The position numbers were made by a program, and so were the translations under genes. A DNA stretch of 64,000 nt from the NCBI GenBank assembly GCA_037178855.1, contig JASJZC010000001.1:6386001-6450000 (forward strand), given 5' to 3'. The first letter of the stretch is position 1, and each line of letters begins with the position of its first letter. Positions 1 through 10,931 of the stretch are shown one piece after another. Origin of the DNA: Oscheius sp. JU75. Lineage: Eukaryota > Nematoda > Chromadorea > Rhabditida > Rhabditidae. The notes below the pieces were generated by a model, which was not told the origin of the DNA, searched no databases, and saw only the letters and a list, made by a program, of their open reading frames with translations.

Positions 1-279
1 GGCGGAGTCTCGCACAAGCACGACAAGTACAACTTCAAGAGGTTCGTTTTGTTTTCATGCAGGTATTTATCACATTCTAGTGAAACCTACGAGTATGATC
101 AGTCGTTGGATGCTCCCAAGTCTAAGAAGAGGACCTTCGACGACGATGATGAGAATGGTACTACAGCGAAGAAGCCCAAGAACGAGCCCGAAGACGACGA
201 GATGAACGGTGGTGCCGAGTCCGAGAAGAAGAAAAAGAAGAAGTCGAAGAAGGTCAAGGATGACGACGACGAAGAGTAG
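1..279 (+). CDS. NOP58-like snoRNP core protein, C-terminal end only
   Basis: Only the 3' end of this gene is in the window, so the start is missing. The visible exons are 1-41 and 81-279, joined over a 39 bp intron (42-80). The joined reading gives HKHDKYNFKSETYEYDQS followed by an acidic and lysine-rich tail with KKKKKKSKK. A KSE...YD motif followed by a long K/E/D-rich tail is the usual C-terminus of NOP58, the box C/D snoRNP core protein that works in nucleolar rRNA methylation. The conserved NOP domain itself lies outside the window, so the assignment rests on a short stretch. NOP56 or another nucleolar KKE-tail protein is possible. Confidence 0.45.
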   Translation, partial: GGVSHKHDKYNFKRFVLFSCRYLSHSSETYEYDQSLDAPKSKKRTFDDDDENGTTAKKPKNEPEDDEMNGGAESEKKKKKKSKKVKDDDDEE

Positions 280-413
280 GTATTCTCACGAATTGTTATT
301 TGTTTCCGTCAGTCTCCTTTGGAGTTGTTGAGTTTGTTTCATCTTTTATACATTTATCATGTTGTCTCTCCCTCACACCACCTTTCGTTGTTACCTGTTG
401 TTGAAATCTCTAC

Positions 414-419
414 AATAAA
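414..419 (+). terminator. Poly(A) signal of the NOP58-like gene
   Basis: AATAAA lies 135 bp after the stop codon, in a pyrimidine-rich 3' region. It sits 18 bp from an AATAAA of the converging tyrosinase gene on the other strand. Confidence 0.6.
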
Positions 420-440
420 ACTCATCTATAAACGTGTTTA

Positions 441-2381
441 TTACATGTAAAGTCTCTTATCCAGTTTGGTCATCTCATTCTTGAAGCAAACCCCATTTAT
501 GCACTTTCCACGATAGCATATCTCCGTTCTTTCGAAGCCTAAACAGTTTCCTCCTGCTTTCACCTTGCTCATGCAGAAGGGTTCTGATTTTATGGGCTGA
601 TGGCAGAACAGATATCTGAAGAGCAATGTTTTTGCAGTATATTACTCTTACTTCGAGCCACAATCTATATTCTCCCGACTACAGCTTGGTCTGGGAGCAA
701 ACTTGTACATTTCATCAGTGTACCTATTCGAAAGTCCGTCTCGATTTTTAAAGGGCTGAAAAGGATGAACAGTTTGTGTTGTTGATACCTGTAAGAAGGA
801 CATGTAGGCGTCGAAGTTGTGCCAAGGAGGGAAACAGTCTGGATGGCTGGCTGGATATTGGGATTCTCTTTCCTCGCGACTCTGCAACCTGTGTGCTAGA
901 AGAGAGGCACGTACCTGTTTGGTCTGTCTCCACATCTCGAAAACGTTGTCGATCATGGAATGGTGGTAGATGAATATGACATCGTTCGAAGAGCTATGCG
1001 AGCGTCCCATATCTCCAGCTGAAATCTAGTTCTAAAATAGCCGTCTATGACAGCTTCGCCATCAATAGTCTTGACTTAGTATTGACAGTAGGCTGCGCCG
1101 CTTCTCCAATAAGTGTGTGTGTATTTATCTGTCTGTCTGAAGACCTAATTGCCAATTTGCCAAATTCTTTGCGACAGAAAGAAATACAATTTGCAAGTCC
1201 AGTCAGTTTGAGAGATACGTCTCTTGGAGAACATTGCTCCTGTCACGGTAGTCCGACTGGAACATCATCTACCTGGCATGGACCCCAACGATGTTTTTTT
1301 TTTTTTAATTGCTGAATAGAACAGAATCTTTGTAATCTGCTTCCTCATTCTCCCTTACAAATTGTTATCTTTTACCGCTACACCTCGTAAATATGTCTGT
1401 TAGTGACTCACCGATGAAGAAATGGACGTAGTCGTGACTGAATTCCAGCATTCGAGCATCTAATTTGTGATTCATAGGACAACTCTGAAGAGACTTTAGA
1501 ACAAAAGAACGAACTCACGGTCAGAGGCATAGTGACTCCCAGAACCATATTGTAGTCCGGGTTATTGACAACCCAATCAATTCGGGCACTGTTAAGAAGT
1601 TCTCCTCCCTCGTCTGTCTTGAGCTCGCGGAAGATATGAGGTCTTCCTTCCATGGTCGTCCAGTTTGCATAGGGCCCCGTCACGACGAATCCCTCTTGAT
1701 CTGTCTCTCCCAAGAACTGTTCACTGAAGATGATCGAGTCTCTCGGGTCTGGTAAATGAGCATCTAGGCTGCTATCCCAGTATGGAACACCCATATTCAC
1801 GTCGGGTAGATAACGACGGATAACGAGTTCGAGTCTTTTGAGGAATTCTCTGTGCCAGATGAGAAATGCTGGTCCGGAATGGACTCCTGAATACTTGTGG
1901 ATACGACTGAGGCGGTTGTAGAGTCCGGAGGACTTCATTTGGTTCAGCACGAGTTCCCAGCTACGTCGTTGACTGTCGGATAGCGTCCGGATCTCTTGAC
2001 GATGAGCCTTTGCCAAGACTTGACCATCTCGGAGAAAGCAGTGACCGTGAGTAAAGCTCCCTGTAACTTGTTCAGATTGTTGTTCTGTTATCCCCTACCT
2101 CTAAAGTAAAGACAGACGCATTCTTTGGTCATACAAGGTAGATATCTCTGCTCCTCCAGTGTCCATCTTGGAGCCACAAATTCGTCGTCGGGAGGGATGA
2201 AATGTTTTCCAAAAGCCGAAGTCTCCTTGTCGGCCGTCTGAACTCGGTCATGGTCGTCATGTGGGTATCGGAACCATGGCTGCTCTCTTCGCTCCGTGTA
2301 GTTCTTCGCGCCAATTTGGTAAGTCCTCTCCTCGAGCCAGGAATATGTCACTGGCAGCAGCAATACGAGTAGTTCACGCAT
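441..2381 (-). CDS. Secreted tyrosinase (nematode tyr family) with ShK-like C-terminus
   Basis: A type-3 copper oxidase, probably oxidising phenols in cuticle or extracellular matrix. The first exon starts with a signal peptide (MRELLVLLLPVTYSW). CuA histidines are visible in RIHKYSGVHSGP and WHREFLKRLE, and CuB histidines in FSHDYVHFFIGGDM and IYHHSMID, so the copper site looks intact. After NRYTDEMYKFAPRP come clustered cysteines (CMSKVKAGGNC, EICYRGKCINGVC) resembling an ShK domain, as in nematode tyrosinases. I used five introns. One is only 34 bp (ends CTCTTCAG near 1492) and one is about 390 bp (near 1022-1414). The stop codon overlaps an AATAAA on the minus strand (437-442). The fold assignment is firm; substrate and tissue are inference. 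Confidence 0.88.
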
Positions 2382-2953
2382 GACAATGAGACTGTGTCCT
2401 CCTCCTTTTTCCGGGCCCGGAACAGGGCTGTGGGAACGGGTCGCGCAAGATGAGAAGAGGAAGCTAGATCGGTTGAAAAAGAATCATAGAGTAGTACAAA
2501 CAACATGTTTACTATAGAGTTTTGACAAGGTTCGGGCGGATGGATTTCTGTTAGTCAACGATCGGATATCGAACACGAGGTGATCATTGGTACATTGTTT
2601 TTAAACGGAGTACTCTGAGAGTAATCTAATGGAAGCAACCGTCGAAAGGTTGGTTCCTGCTTCAAGGATAATCGAAAAAGATTTCGAACAGGAGCAAATG
2701 GAACTCTGCCCGTGTCTGCTCAAACTTTATCTCATGTTACACTGTCCGTATTTGTGTTGGATGTCTGAGCCTAACTTCAATTTTGGAAAGGGGATAAGTA
2801 TTTTTACTGCTTCTCTCTTGATTTCAATTGAAAACCAGTCGGTGCATAACACACAAAAGCGACAAAGGCTGTACTCTCGCTTTAGCTACCGATCGAAATA
2901 AATGCAGCAGCTTCTCATAACCACTCCGAGACCAATTCACTCGCCTACTCGAA
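2382..2953. other. Divergent intergenic region, tyrosinase / F-box gene
   Basis: This 572 bp lies between the two divergent starts. It has open frames but no conserved protein, clear splice pattern or repeat that I can support. It probably holds the promoters of both genes. Confidence 0.4.
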
Positions 2954-3997
2954 ATGGACACTCTTCATCTGCAAGACCTACCAGCCGAACTCCTTGTAGG
3001 AATTGTGAACAAGGTTCCAGTTTCCTTTACTTAGAACAGACCATTTCTAGCTCAACATCCGCTCCTACTCTCGACTTCGCTGTGCGAACAAGGATTTGAA
3101 TGACTTCTGTACCACCTTTTCTCGACAGATCGGAATTCGTTGCTCTCACAGCTTCCTGATCAATTGGCCGACGAAGATTGAACACAGCGGTGTCGTCTTC
3201 GATGAGATCATCTTCAATACGGTAAGCTCATTGAAAATTGTAGGCTATGGGTTTTTCAGCAAGGCAGCTATGAGCATGATCAGTCGACCTTGGCGAGTTT
3301 CTTGCAAAAGAGGAAGACTAATGGAGGTGATCTGAACATTATGGCAAGTATTTCGGCTGAACTCTTCGAGAAGATTCAGCCGAAAAATGTCGAAGCTGTT
3401 GCTCACAGCTACACGACTATTCCGGTAGGTTTCAAGACGTTACAACCGATAAAACCATTCTTTCAGAATTCAGTGGAAAACATGACTCTTATGGGTTATG
3501 AGCCCAATCATCCGACAGACTGGAGTCTCTTCGACAATGTTCAGCGAGTAATGATCAAATGTTTCGGCTCGAAACACAGTAGTAGTTCGGCCAAGAATGC
3601 TATCAAGGTTGGTCAAGCAAATAGATGAGTCTAATCAAAGTCGCAGACCTGGAAGGAAGGAGGACTCAGTCGAATGACCATCATCGAGACTGAGGCTCTG
3701 TTCGGAGCCAGTCGATTCTTCTCCGACTATCAACTCTTTCTGCGCTACATTGCCGCGGATGTTCTAACACAGGAAGACCTCCAAGAACTGGAAGAGGACG
3801 AAATGAAGTTTGATAAGAAGGTTCATGCTGTTCAGTACACGACTATCAAGAGGAAGGATGGTCGACAGGCCGTTGTCTGTTTGTACTTTGAACCGAGAGG
3901 AGAGCGCAGTTTCGACATCTTCTGCCAGATCCATTTCAATGTGGACCAGACATTTGAAGTCACACTTCCTGCTAAACACATTGACACCTTCCAATAA
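2954..3997 (+). CDS. F-box protein, nematode type
   Basis: The N-terminus MDTLHLQDLPAELLVGIVNK, followed after a 37 bp intron by SYSRLRCANKDLNDFC, is a typical F-box: LP..LL..I, then RLRC.NK.L. This would bind SKP1 in an SCF ubiquitin ligase. The rest, about 230 residues over four more short introns, shows no repeats I recognise and is presumably a substrate-binding region, which in nematodes evolves fast. The last exon starts TWKEGGLSRMTIIETEALF and ends at 3997. Start chosen as the ATG directly upstream of the F-box. No target can be inferred. Confidence 0.72.
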
Positions 3998-4099
3998 ACA
4001 TTTCCACCCATTAGCTCCAAGTTTAAAAGGTATTTGGAACGAGCTTTATTCGCCGAAGAGTATGTATGTGAATGGCGTAGTCAGCCCGTCTTCTTCTAT

Positions 4100-4528
4100 C
4101 TAGACATCTGTAGATCTGCCTCTGAAAGGGCGTTCCGGACGAAAAGAGAGTTGCTCGAAGAGGTGTGTGAGTGACGGCAGCTCGACGGTCTCCTGTACAC
4201 GACGTCTACGACGAAGCTCACGAAAAAGTTGAGTATATCCGACGTGACTACGTCTGGCGATCTGAAGACGACGGACGACCTTGACTCGTTTGACGCGACG
4301 ACGACAGACAGGCTCCTGGGCCATATACTCCTTGACAGCGTCCATGTAGACCATTTCGTGGTGGTCAATTGGCTGAAGAGGCCAGTCTTCGAGTTCAGGC
4401 TCGGCGGGAAGACTGATCAGTCCGAAAGACGTGTTGGCACTGCAGACCGTCCTTGAAGAAGTCTTCTCGTATGTCATCGACCTGTCCGACGTCAGCGTCC
4501 TCTCCTCCGAATTCTCCGCTGTGTCCAT
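4100..4528 (-). CDS. Small basic protein of unknown function (142 aa, intronless)
   Basis: A single open frame without visible introns, unusual here. The first third is Ser/Thr-rich and acidic, the middle has WPLQPIDHHEMVYMDAVKEY, and the rest is strongly basic (CRRRVKRVKVVRRLQIARR, ELRRRRRVQ), compatible with nucleic-acid binding or nuclear targeting. It has no signal peptide or membrane segment. It converges on the F-box gene with about 100 bp between stops and diverges from ORC1. I do not recognise a family. The chance of a spurious ORF is real because the opposite strand is also open for 75 codons (4229-4456). Confidence 0.4.
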   Translation of the reverse strand: MDTAENSEERTLTSDRSMTYEKTSSRTVCSANTSFGLISLPAEPELEDWPLQPIDHHEMVYMDAVKEYMAQEPVCRRRVKRVKVVRRLQIARRSHVGYTQLFRELRRRRRVQETVELPSLTHLFEQLSFRPERPFRGRSTDV

Positions 4529-4970
4529 GTGGCTCTCCTGATGACCTTTTCTATGTTTACATAGTTAACGGACCTTGTCGTCGGTGGTACTTCCCGTAGT
4601 ACTCATCAACTGCTTTTTGAGATGTCGAGACTTTCTCTGTCCCATCGAGGGAATAGTCTTTGTTGATTTGATTACTCTTGTGTTCAGAAACTACAAAAAC
4701 ATCAAATTACTTCAGTTCTCCTGTTTTAATTGCCCCTTCACAATAACAACAGTTTCGATTTCAATTGCCCTGCTTTTGCTCCCGCTTTCTAAGTAGTTCT
4801 GCTTCTAATCAGTCTTCAGCACATGTACCACGTTTTCCCGCCAACTGCAATGGGGCGCCCATTGGTCTACTAGACTGGTCTAACATTTGAATTTGCGCCC
4901 TTTCTTTCTTGAAGTCATTGCTGTTCTAATACGTTTGAGAGTCACGTTTGAGAGTCAAAATGTTTTTAGA

Positions 4971-7287
4971 ATGTACAGGAAAAAGGTAGCCCCGGTCACT
5001 GACAGTTACAAAATGAAACTGGAGACGACACCCGGGAAGCGGAAAACCCGAAGTCAGGTCAGTTCTATTCTTTAACTAAAGACATTTGAATCTTTAGGAG
5101 ACAGAATGTTCTCCCGAAAAGAAAGAGTGTAAGACACCGAGAAATAAAGTCGTCGATGCATTGGAAAAGTTGACACTCACATCGGGGAAAAAGAATTCGG
5201 AGACAAGAAGGAACCTTTATGAGGTCAGTGAACAGATGCAACTCGTGATTGAACTTTCAGACTCGTCATTCCGTGTCCCGAAGCCCTTCCAGAGGAAGAG
5301 GTCGACCACCAAATAATCTTTCTCTGGAACCGAAGTTTGTCATTCTCGCGGAAACGGACGGAAATCTGGAGATGGAGGTGGACGAGAATGAAGAGAACAT
5401 TCCTCCACCAGTAAAGATACAAAGATCGGTCGGTAGAGTGAAAAAGACTCCGATTCTCGAGGTAAAGTGCTGGTAGTCAAGTTTATTCAAGTCTCAGTTG
5501 GAGCCCAAAGAGACGAGAAGATCAATTGTAAGGCCAAGAAATGTTGGAGAAGAAACAAAAGCTCGATTCGAGGAGGAGCAGGAGATAGTTGTTGAGACAA
5601 GGGGAAAGGTCGTTCAGGCATCTCCAGAAACGAAATATCTAAAGGTAAGACAAGGGAATGGGATCATACTATCGATTTAGATCAAACCCATCCTTCTGAA
5701 GAAGATTCCCGACACGTGCGCGTATCGAATCTCCAATACTCCTCGTGCTCCAGAGAAAGTCCAGTCTCAACGCTCTGTAGGCAGAGTACAGAAAATGGAT
5801 CTGGACTATAATCAATGTGAGTCCAGCTCGGACTCGGATTCTGAAGACGAATCGTCGTCTGCCAGCAGCAGTCGATCAAGTTCGCCTCTTCGAAAGATAA
5901 CACGGAGGATGGAAAAAACTCCAGGAATCAACCAAGCACCTAAGAACCTGTTAGACTTGAGAAGCCTCCTGCATACGTCTGAAGTTCCCGAGAAGATGCC
6001 TTGTAGAGAGGAGGAACACAAAGTGATTCGACAGTTCATCGAAGACGGAGTCAAGCAGGTTCTGTCTTACTCCTGTCCGACTTATTCTTACTTCTTCAGA
6101 ACGGCGTCAGCCAAGCGATGTACATTTCGGGGGTCCCTGGTACCGGGAAGACTGCCTCTACTCAAGCAGTAGTCAAGGAACTTGCCAAGGAGTTCAACTT
6201 CAACTACGTGACAGTAAACGCGATGGAACTGATGGACCCGAAGCAGCTCTTCATCGAAATTTATAAAAGGTTCGCATATTCTTCTATTGAATTGATCAAG
6301 AGATTTCAGAGTGGTTGGGGAAAAGAAGAGAGTCTCGGCCCAAGCGGCAAGAATCAAACTGAACAGCATGTTCGATAAGAAAGACAAGAAACGTCCGCCG
6401 GTGGTCATTCTCATCGACGAGCTTGACATGTTGTGCACGAAGAAGCAGGATCTCCTGTACGATGTCTTCAATTGGACGAGTTGCGAAGAGTCAAGGGTCA
6501 GCGTGCTAGCAATTGCTAACACATTAGATCTGCCAGAAAGAGTCATGAGTCAGAGGATCACCAGTAGATTGGTATGTCTCTTCCTGTCTTTGGATACATT
6601 TGTTATTTCAGGGCACAAACCGGGTCGTCTTCCAGCCGTACACTCACGATCAAATTGTCAAGATTGTACAAGCTCGTCTTTCCAAAGGCTCCCATCTTGT
6701 CCACGAGCAAGCCATCGAATTCGTCTCGAAGAAGGTCGCCAATGTCAGTGGAGATCTTCGAAAAGCCATTGATCTCCTGCGACGGGGAATGGAAATTGCT
6801 GTGGAGAAGGGAGAGAAGAGACTCCTCTTCGAGCATGTAAGTAGACTCTGTTCTGTAGAAGATAAACATTTCAGGTGAACGCAGCCCAGAAGGAGTCCGC
6901 TGCTACTCCTCGCAACGTCATCGGCGAGTCGCTGTCACGACACGCCTTCCTCGTGTTCAGATCTGCTCTGTGTCAGGTTCAAAGCAATGGAACTGAAGAG
7001 TTCCAGTTTCACGAGCTCTACAAACAGTACAGATTAATTTGTAACACCTTAGAAGGCATCAATCCCATTCACGACTACGGAATCCACCATATTCTCATGG
7101 AACTTTGCAGGTGAGAGAGCATTAGACCGGTTTCATTTCTTTTTTCAGCAATCGGCTCCTCGTGGCTTCTCCAGGTACAAACTTTACCAAAAGACGACTC
7201 CGTCTCGGAATGCCCACTCACGATGCTCTTTCGATCATCAAACAGGTTGACGACGCCACAAAAGATGGTCGGATTGTACGAGTTTGA
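4971..7287 (+). CDS. orc-1: Origin recognition complex subunit 1 (ORC1)
   Basis: The AAA+ ATPase subunit that loads MCM at replication origins. Walker A is GVPGTGKTASTQ and Walker B is VVILIDELDML, followed by sensor-like SVLAIANTLDLPERV and SQRITSRLG, then the winged-helix region ending with PTHDALSIIKQVDDATKDGRIVRV. The N-terminal ~300 residues are low-complexity, basic, and Ser-rich (DSDSEDESSSASSSRSSS) with two copies of an RSVGRV motif. I see no BAH domain there, unlike vertebrate ORC1. About ten introns of 35-45 bp. The ATG at 4971 is followed by MYRKKVAP and fits the splice phase. A poly(A) signal AATAAA follows about 15 bp after the stop. Confidence 0.93.
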
Positions 7288-7517
7288 TACCGTATCCATG
7301 TAATAAACTTTTAATATCAATATAAAAGTGCCTAAAATGGTGAGAAAAGGAAACTAAGAAAGTACACAAAGAGTGTCCTCTGGAGTGTCCATCAGACAAG
7401 TTCCTATTCGTATAACGTGCTGTTTGTGCTTGTCGTCGAAGAGTTGGGGGCAAACAGGAGTCGGGGCGAGAAATCGTCCGACTTCGTCCACAGACCCCCG
7501 TGTTCCTTCCAATCAGC

Positions 7518-9131
7518 ATGCATCCAGAGACAAATGTCTCCGACCCGAACATCTATCACGTTCCCACGGCAAACCCTCTCATCCTTGTCAGTCTTTCATT
7601 TATCACGTCTATCTCACTGGTTTTGGAATTTTTATGAATTAACCAGGTTGGCAACGTAGACCTTTCAATTGAAGAAGCTGGTTGACCAAAGCTGCCGCTT
7701 TAATAGGTACTTGCACATTTCAATAGGAAAAAATGTTTGCGTTATTGCTGGGCGCTGTTTACATAAAAGACTTTCGAAAGTTCCAGATGTTGACAGACTT
7801 TTAGTTGTCATTCCTAGAGCAAAAAAAAAAGTGCCAAAACGCATAGTCTGCGCACAACTACGCTCGTCTGGCGGCGTGACCAAACAAATGTTTCGAGTCT
7901 GTTCGCAGAGTACAACAATCAAAGAAGGCTTCAATGTATAAACATTCAGACGCCTCTGATATTCGAAGCCATTCCTCACTGGTTCCGACGTTTCTACCGA
8001 ATCCGACCAGACTACAGTTTTCCCTACTCGACTATCTGTGATCTAGGCAGTATCCGATTGACTACGAATGAAATCTCCACAGTTCTGAGCATTGCTCTTA
8101 TACTGACTCTCCTACGATATATCCTGGAACACAAGTGTAAGGTCAGTTGGACTGATTGTTTTGAGAAGAACAGTACTTTCAGCTATGGGTGGCCAGATGG
8201 GAGGTGTTTCCTCGTTTCGAGCACAAACTGCCAGAATCCATCTGGAAACTTCTCTTTTATTCAAGTGCCTGGCTCTTCTCCCTCTTTGTGCAAATGTACG
8301 TGGCTGGTGCTGACTCTTTCAGAGACCCTCTCTCCATGTGGTCTGGTCAGTTTTCTTAAGTTCGGAAGCAATGAGAGTCATAGGCTGGCAATCTGGTCAT
8401 TCACCTCCAATAGCTCCCGAAGTAGCAGCCGTCTACGCTCTGCAAGCTGGCTATTACCTCCATTCCATCTACGCTACTCTCTTCATGGATCTGTGGAGGA
8501 AGGTTTCATCATCCTTATTCTGCTCCAACGATTCATTTCAGGATTCCTGGCTCATGTTCTTCCATCACTTCATAGCCCTCGCTCTTCTTTTGCTCAGCTA
8601 CGTTGGTCATTTCGTACTACCCGGAGTTCTTCTGGTCTTTTTGCACGACAGTTCGGATGCTGCTCTGGAAATGACTAAATTGGGACATTACTTGAAGAAG
8701 AGAAAAACTGGAGAGAGTTATCTCATCTGGAACATCTTCGGCAATTCGTCCTTCATTCTCTTCGCTATCCTTTGGTTCCTTTTGATTTTTATTTTCTAAT
8801 GACCCCTGTTAGGATCATCTTCCGTCTATACTTCTTCTCGTGCAAACTACTCTATGCTACTCTTTACGGAGCAGTCTATCTGGGACCACCCGAAGCTGCT
8901 TTCTTCCCTCTTCTCGGATGCATGTTGACCATGATCTTTGGAATGAACATCTACTGGTTCAATGTAAGCATCTTTACTTTTGGAAATAGATAGTTTCAGT
9001 TCATTCTTCGAATGGTCGTGAGAGTACTTCTGACAGGAGAGGATCCGGAAGACAACAGAGAGTTTGATACAACGGCGGTCTCAGGAATCGAAAAGACTGA
9101 ACTAGACAAACTGGCGAAGAAGGACCGTTGA
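7518..9131 (+). CDS. Ceramide synthase (TLC/Lag1 domain)
   Basis: An ER multi-pass enzyme that N-acylates sphingoid bases. The Lag1 signature is clear: [20 protein letters not shown], then [19 protein letters not shown] with the two adjacent catalytic histidines, and [19 protein letters not shown]. Several hydrophobic segments precede and follow, and the acidic C-terminal tail ([17 protein letters not shown]) is typical. Exons from 7950 on are secure. The 5' end is tentative: I use an exon 7518-7586 starting [16 protein letters not shown] that joins in phase to 7950 across a 363 bp intron. No Hox-like domain is visible. Worm homologues would be hyl-1/hyl-2/lagr-1; I cannot say which. Confidence 0.82.
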
Positions 9132-9281
9132 TTGTTGAATAAAATACTCTTTGATCAGAGAACGCTCTGAAGAACACTCCCATCTGTCAATCAGCTGTTC
9201 TCGTTTTTGTTTCTTGCCTCCAGACCTAATGACTCGGGATCGGCCAGTCAGGTGCTGTAATCCGTCCAGACTCTCGAGACT

Positions 9282-9449
9282 ATGAGGCTCAGCATCCTTG
9301 CGGCCGTTTTTATTGTTTCTCAAGGTGAGATCAGTCGAAGTGCGATAAAAACTACAGTAACGAAATTTGAAAAGGGCGGTACGTGATCGCGTATTTCCCT
9401 ACTGCTTTGAACAGTCTGTTCCTTTTTTCTGCCCTGCCAAGTATTTTAA
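9282..9449 (+). CDS. Candidate secreted mini-peptide (32 aa, Cys-bridged)
   Basis: Three exons, 9282-9324, 9358-9378 and 9415-9449, join in frame over 33 and 36 bp introns with good donors (G/GTGAGA, G/GTACGT) and acceptors (CTACAG, GAACAG). The product starts with a signal peptide (MRLSILAAVFIVSQ) and ends VTKFEKGVCSFFLPCQVF. The mature part would be a short peptide closed by one disulphide (C-x5-C), a layout seen in cyclic neuropeptides such as somatostatin/allatostatin-C-like hormones, though I see no true homology and no dibasic cleavage site. Alternative: a chance ORF in the promoter of the next gene. Confidence 0.25.
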
Positions 9450-9800
9450 CATATCTTTCCGTCTTCTCTCAAGAGAACACCGGTGTTAACACAATCTAAC
9501 AAGCAAAGAGCTGTTACCTGTTTACCAAATGTGTTTGGAGTATAACGGCCACGCAATCGCGTTATTGTTGTTTTCCAGTTACCTTAAGTTGTTTTTCGTC
9601 CAACGTTGTCGTATAATTTTTTGGAGAAGGCAAAAATTTGTGATCAACCAGCCAGTCTGATCAAAGGTCCGAAAATCTGTTATCGTCCGCCCTTCGGCCA
9701 AAGTTCACACCACCTTTCCGACAGAAATTGATTATTAATCACCCCATCGTATTTGCTTTTTGCCAGTGTAATAACATCAGTTACAGTGGCCGGTGGAAAG
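9450..9800. other. Upstream region of START protein 1
   Basis: AT-rich intergenic DNA with no coding signal I trust. Probably the promoter of the START gene at 9801. Confidence 0.35.
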
Positions 9801-10872
9801 ATGTCCCTTTCCATCCACGGAGTCACGGACACGCTATCAGAAGAACATTCCAAGGTATTTCTGTTTATTTACCACAAGTTTACCTAGTAGTTTCAGTATG
9901 CCGACGCCTTGGAAGAAGCTGGCCGTGCTTTTGAAGAAGCAGAAGCTCTCTTTGGCGAAGAAGCCTTCAACGAGAGAATAGGATGGAAAAAGGACGAGAA
10001 CAACGATCAGGATGACGTCGTCTGGGCCAAGAAGACTCCTCGCGGAAAAATGGTCACTATTTCTGTAAGTATTCATCTTTTTTTTCCAACTTTCTGGCGA
10101 CCAGACACCTTATCACACTTTTATCAGCTCAAATCATGTCATTGTTTACGGTTTCTCAGGTCAGCTGTACTCATTCAACCTCAAAACAAGTGGAAAAACT
10201 TGTTTTGAGGAATACCGAAACGCAAAAGTTCGAGTATGAGACATTTGTAACTTGTTTTTACTATTCCACGAACATAAAATTAAATTTCAGACTGAACTCC
10301 CTGGAACGGCAGAGTTTGTCATGAAAGAGTCGTGGGAAGGCGTTGAAGGACTGCCGAAATGGAACAAGAATATCAATTACGCCTCCACGATCGTTTCTCC
10401 GACCGATTATTTCGACATTATCACGGTATGCTTTTTAAGACTGCAATTACAACCAATTTAGTATGGAAACAACGATGTATTGATCGTCTCCGGCAGAGAT
10501 TTCGTCTCAGCAAGAATTCACCGGAAGATGCCAGACGGCAGCTTCATCATGGCCTCCAAAAGTGTCGATCTGCCGGAGAAGCCCGAAACCGACGGAAAAG
10601 TCAGGTGAGATTGGTATTTTCACTATTTTTTTCACAACACAAGTTTACCATCAAATATTGTTTTCAGAGCCGAGTTGATTCTGGCCGGAGCACGATTCCG
10701 TCCACACCCGACGAAGCCAAATGTGACCATTGCCGATGTCGTTATGCTAGCCGATCTCAAAGGGATGCTGCCCAAGGTGCTCGTCAATCAGGTCCTCGGA
10801 AAGATTATGCTCATGGAAGGAGTCACAAATAGAGAACACTTCACAAAGCTGGCTAATGCTGCCACAGCATAG
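9801..10872 (+). CDS. START-domain lipid transfer protein, paralogue 1
   Basis: A StAR-related lipid-transfer domain with a short N-terminal helix region and no membrane segment. Diagnostic segments are ESWEGVEGLPKWNKNINYAS, VLIVSGRDFVSARIHRKM, ASKSVDLPEKPETDGKVRAE and ADLKGMLPKVLVNQVLGKI, matching the STARD1/3-like START fold that binds sterols or other lipids. Introns fall after SLSEEHSK, before TELPG (about 230 bp, holding CTTATCA and TTATCAG GATA-type sites near 10111-10128), before YGNNDV and after GKVR. The same positions are used in the gene at 41519, so the two are duplicates. Worm strl-1-like. The ligand is unknown. Confidence 0.85.
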
Positions 10873-10931
10873 ATTTCATTTTTAACACGTTTTTTGCAGA
10901 TTTTAATATTAAATTTTATTGGAACCCGAGA

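Noticed and set aside
7669-7979. Open frames on both strands between ORC1 and the ceramide synthase core
   Set aside because: No motif or splice support. The region fits better as the first intron of ceramide synthase.
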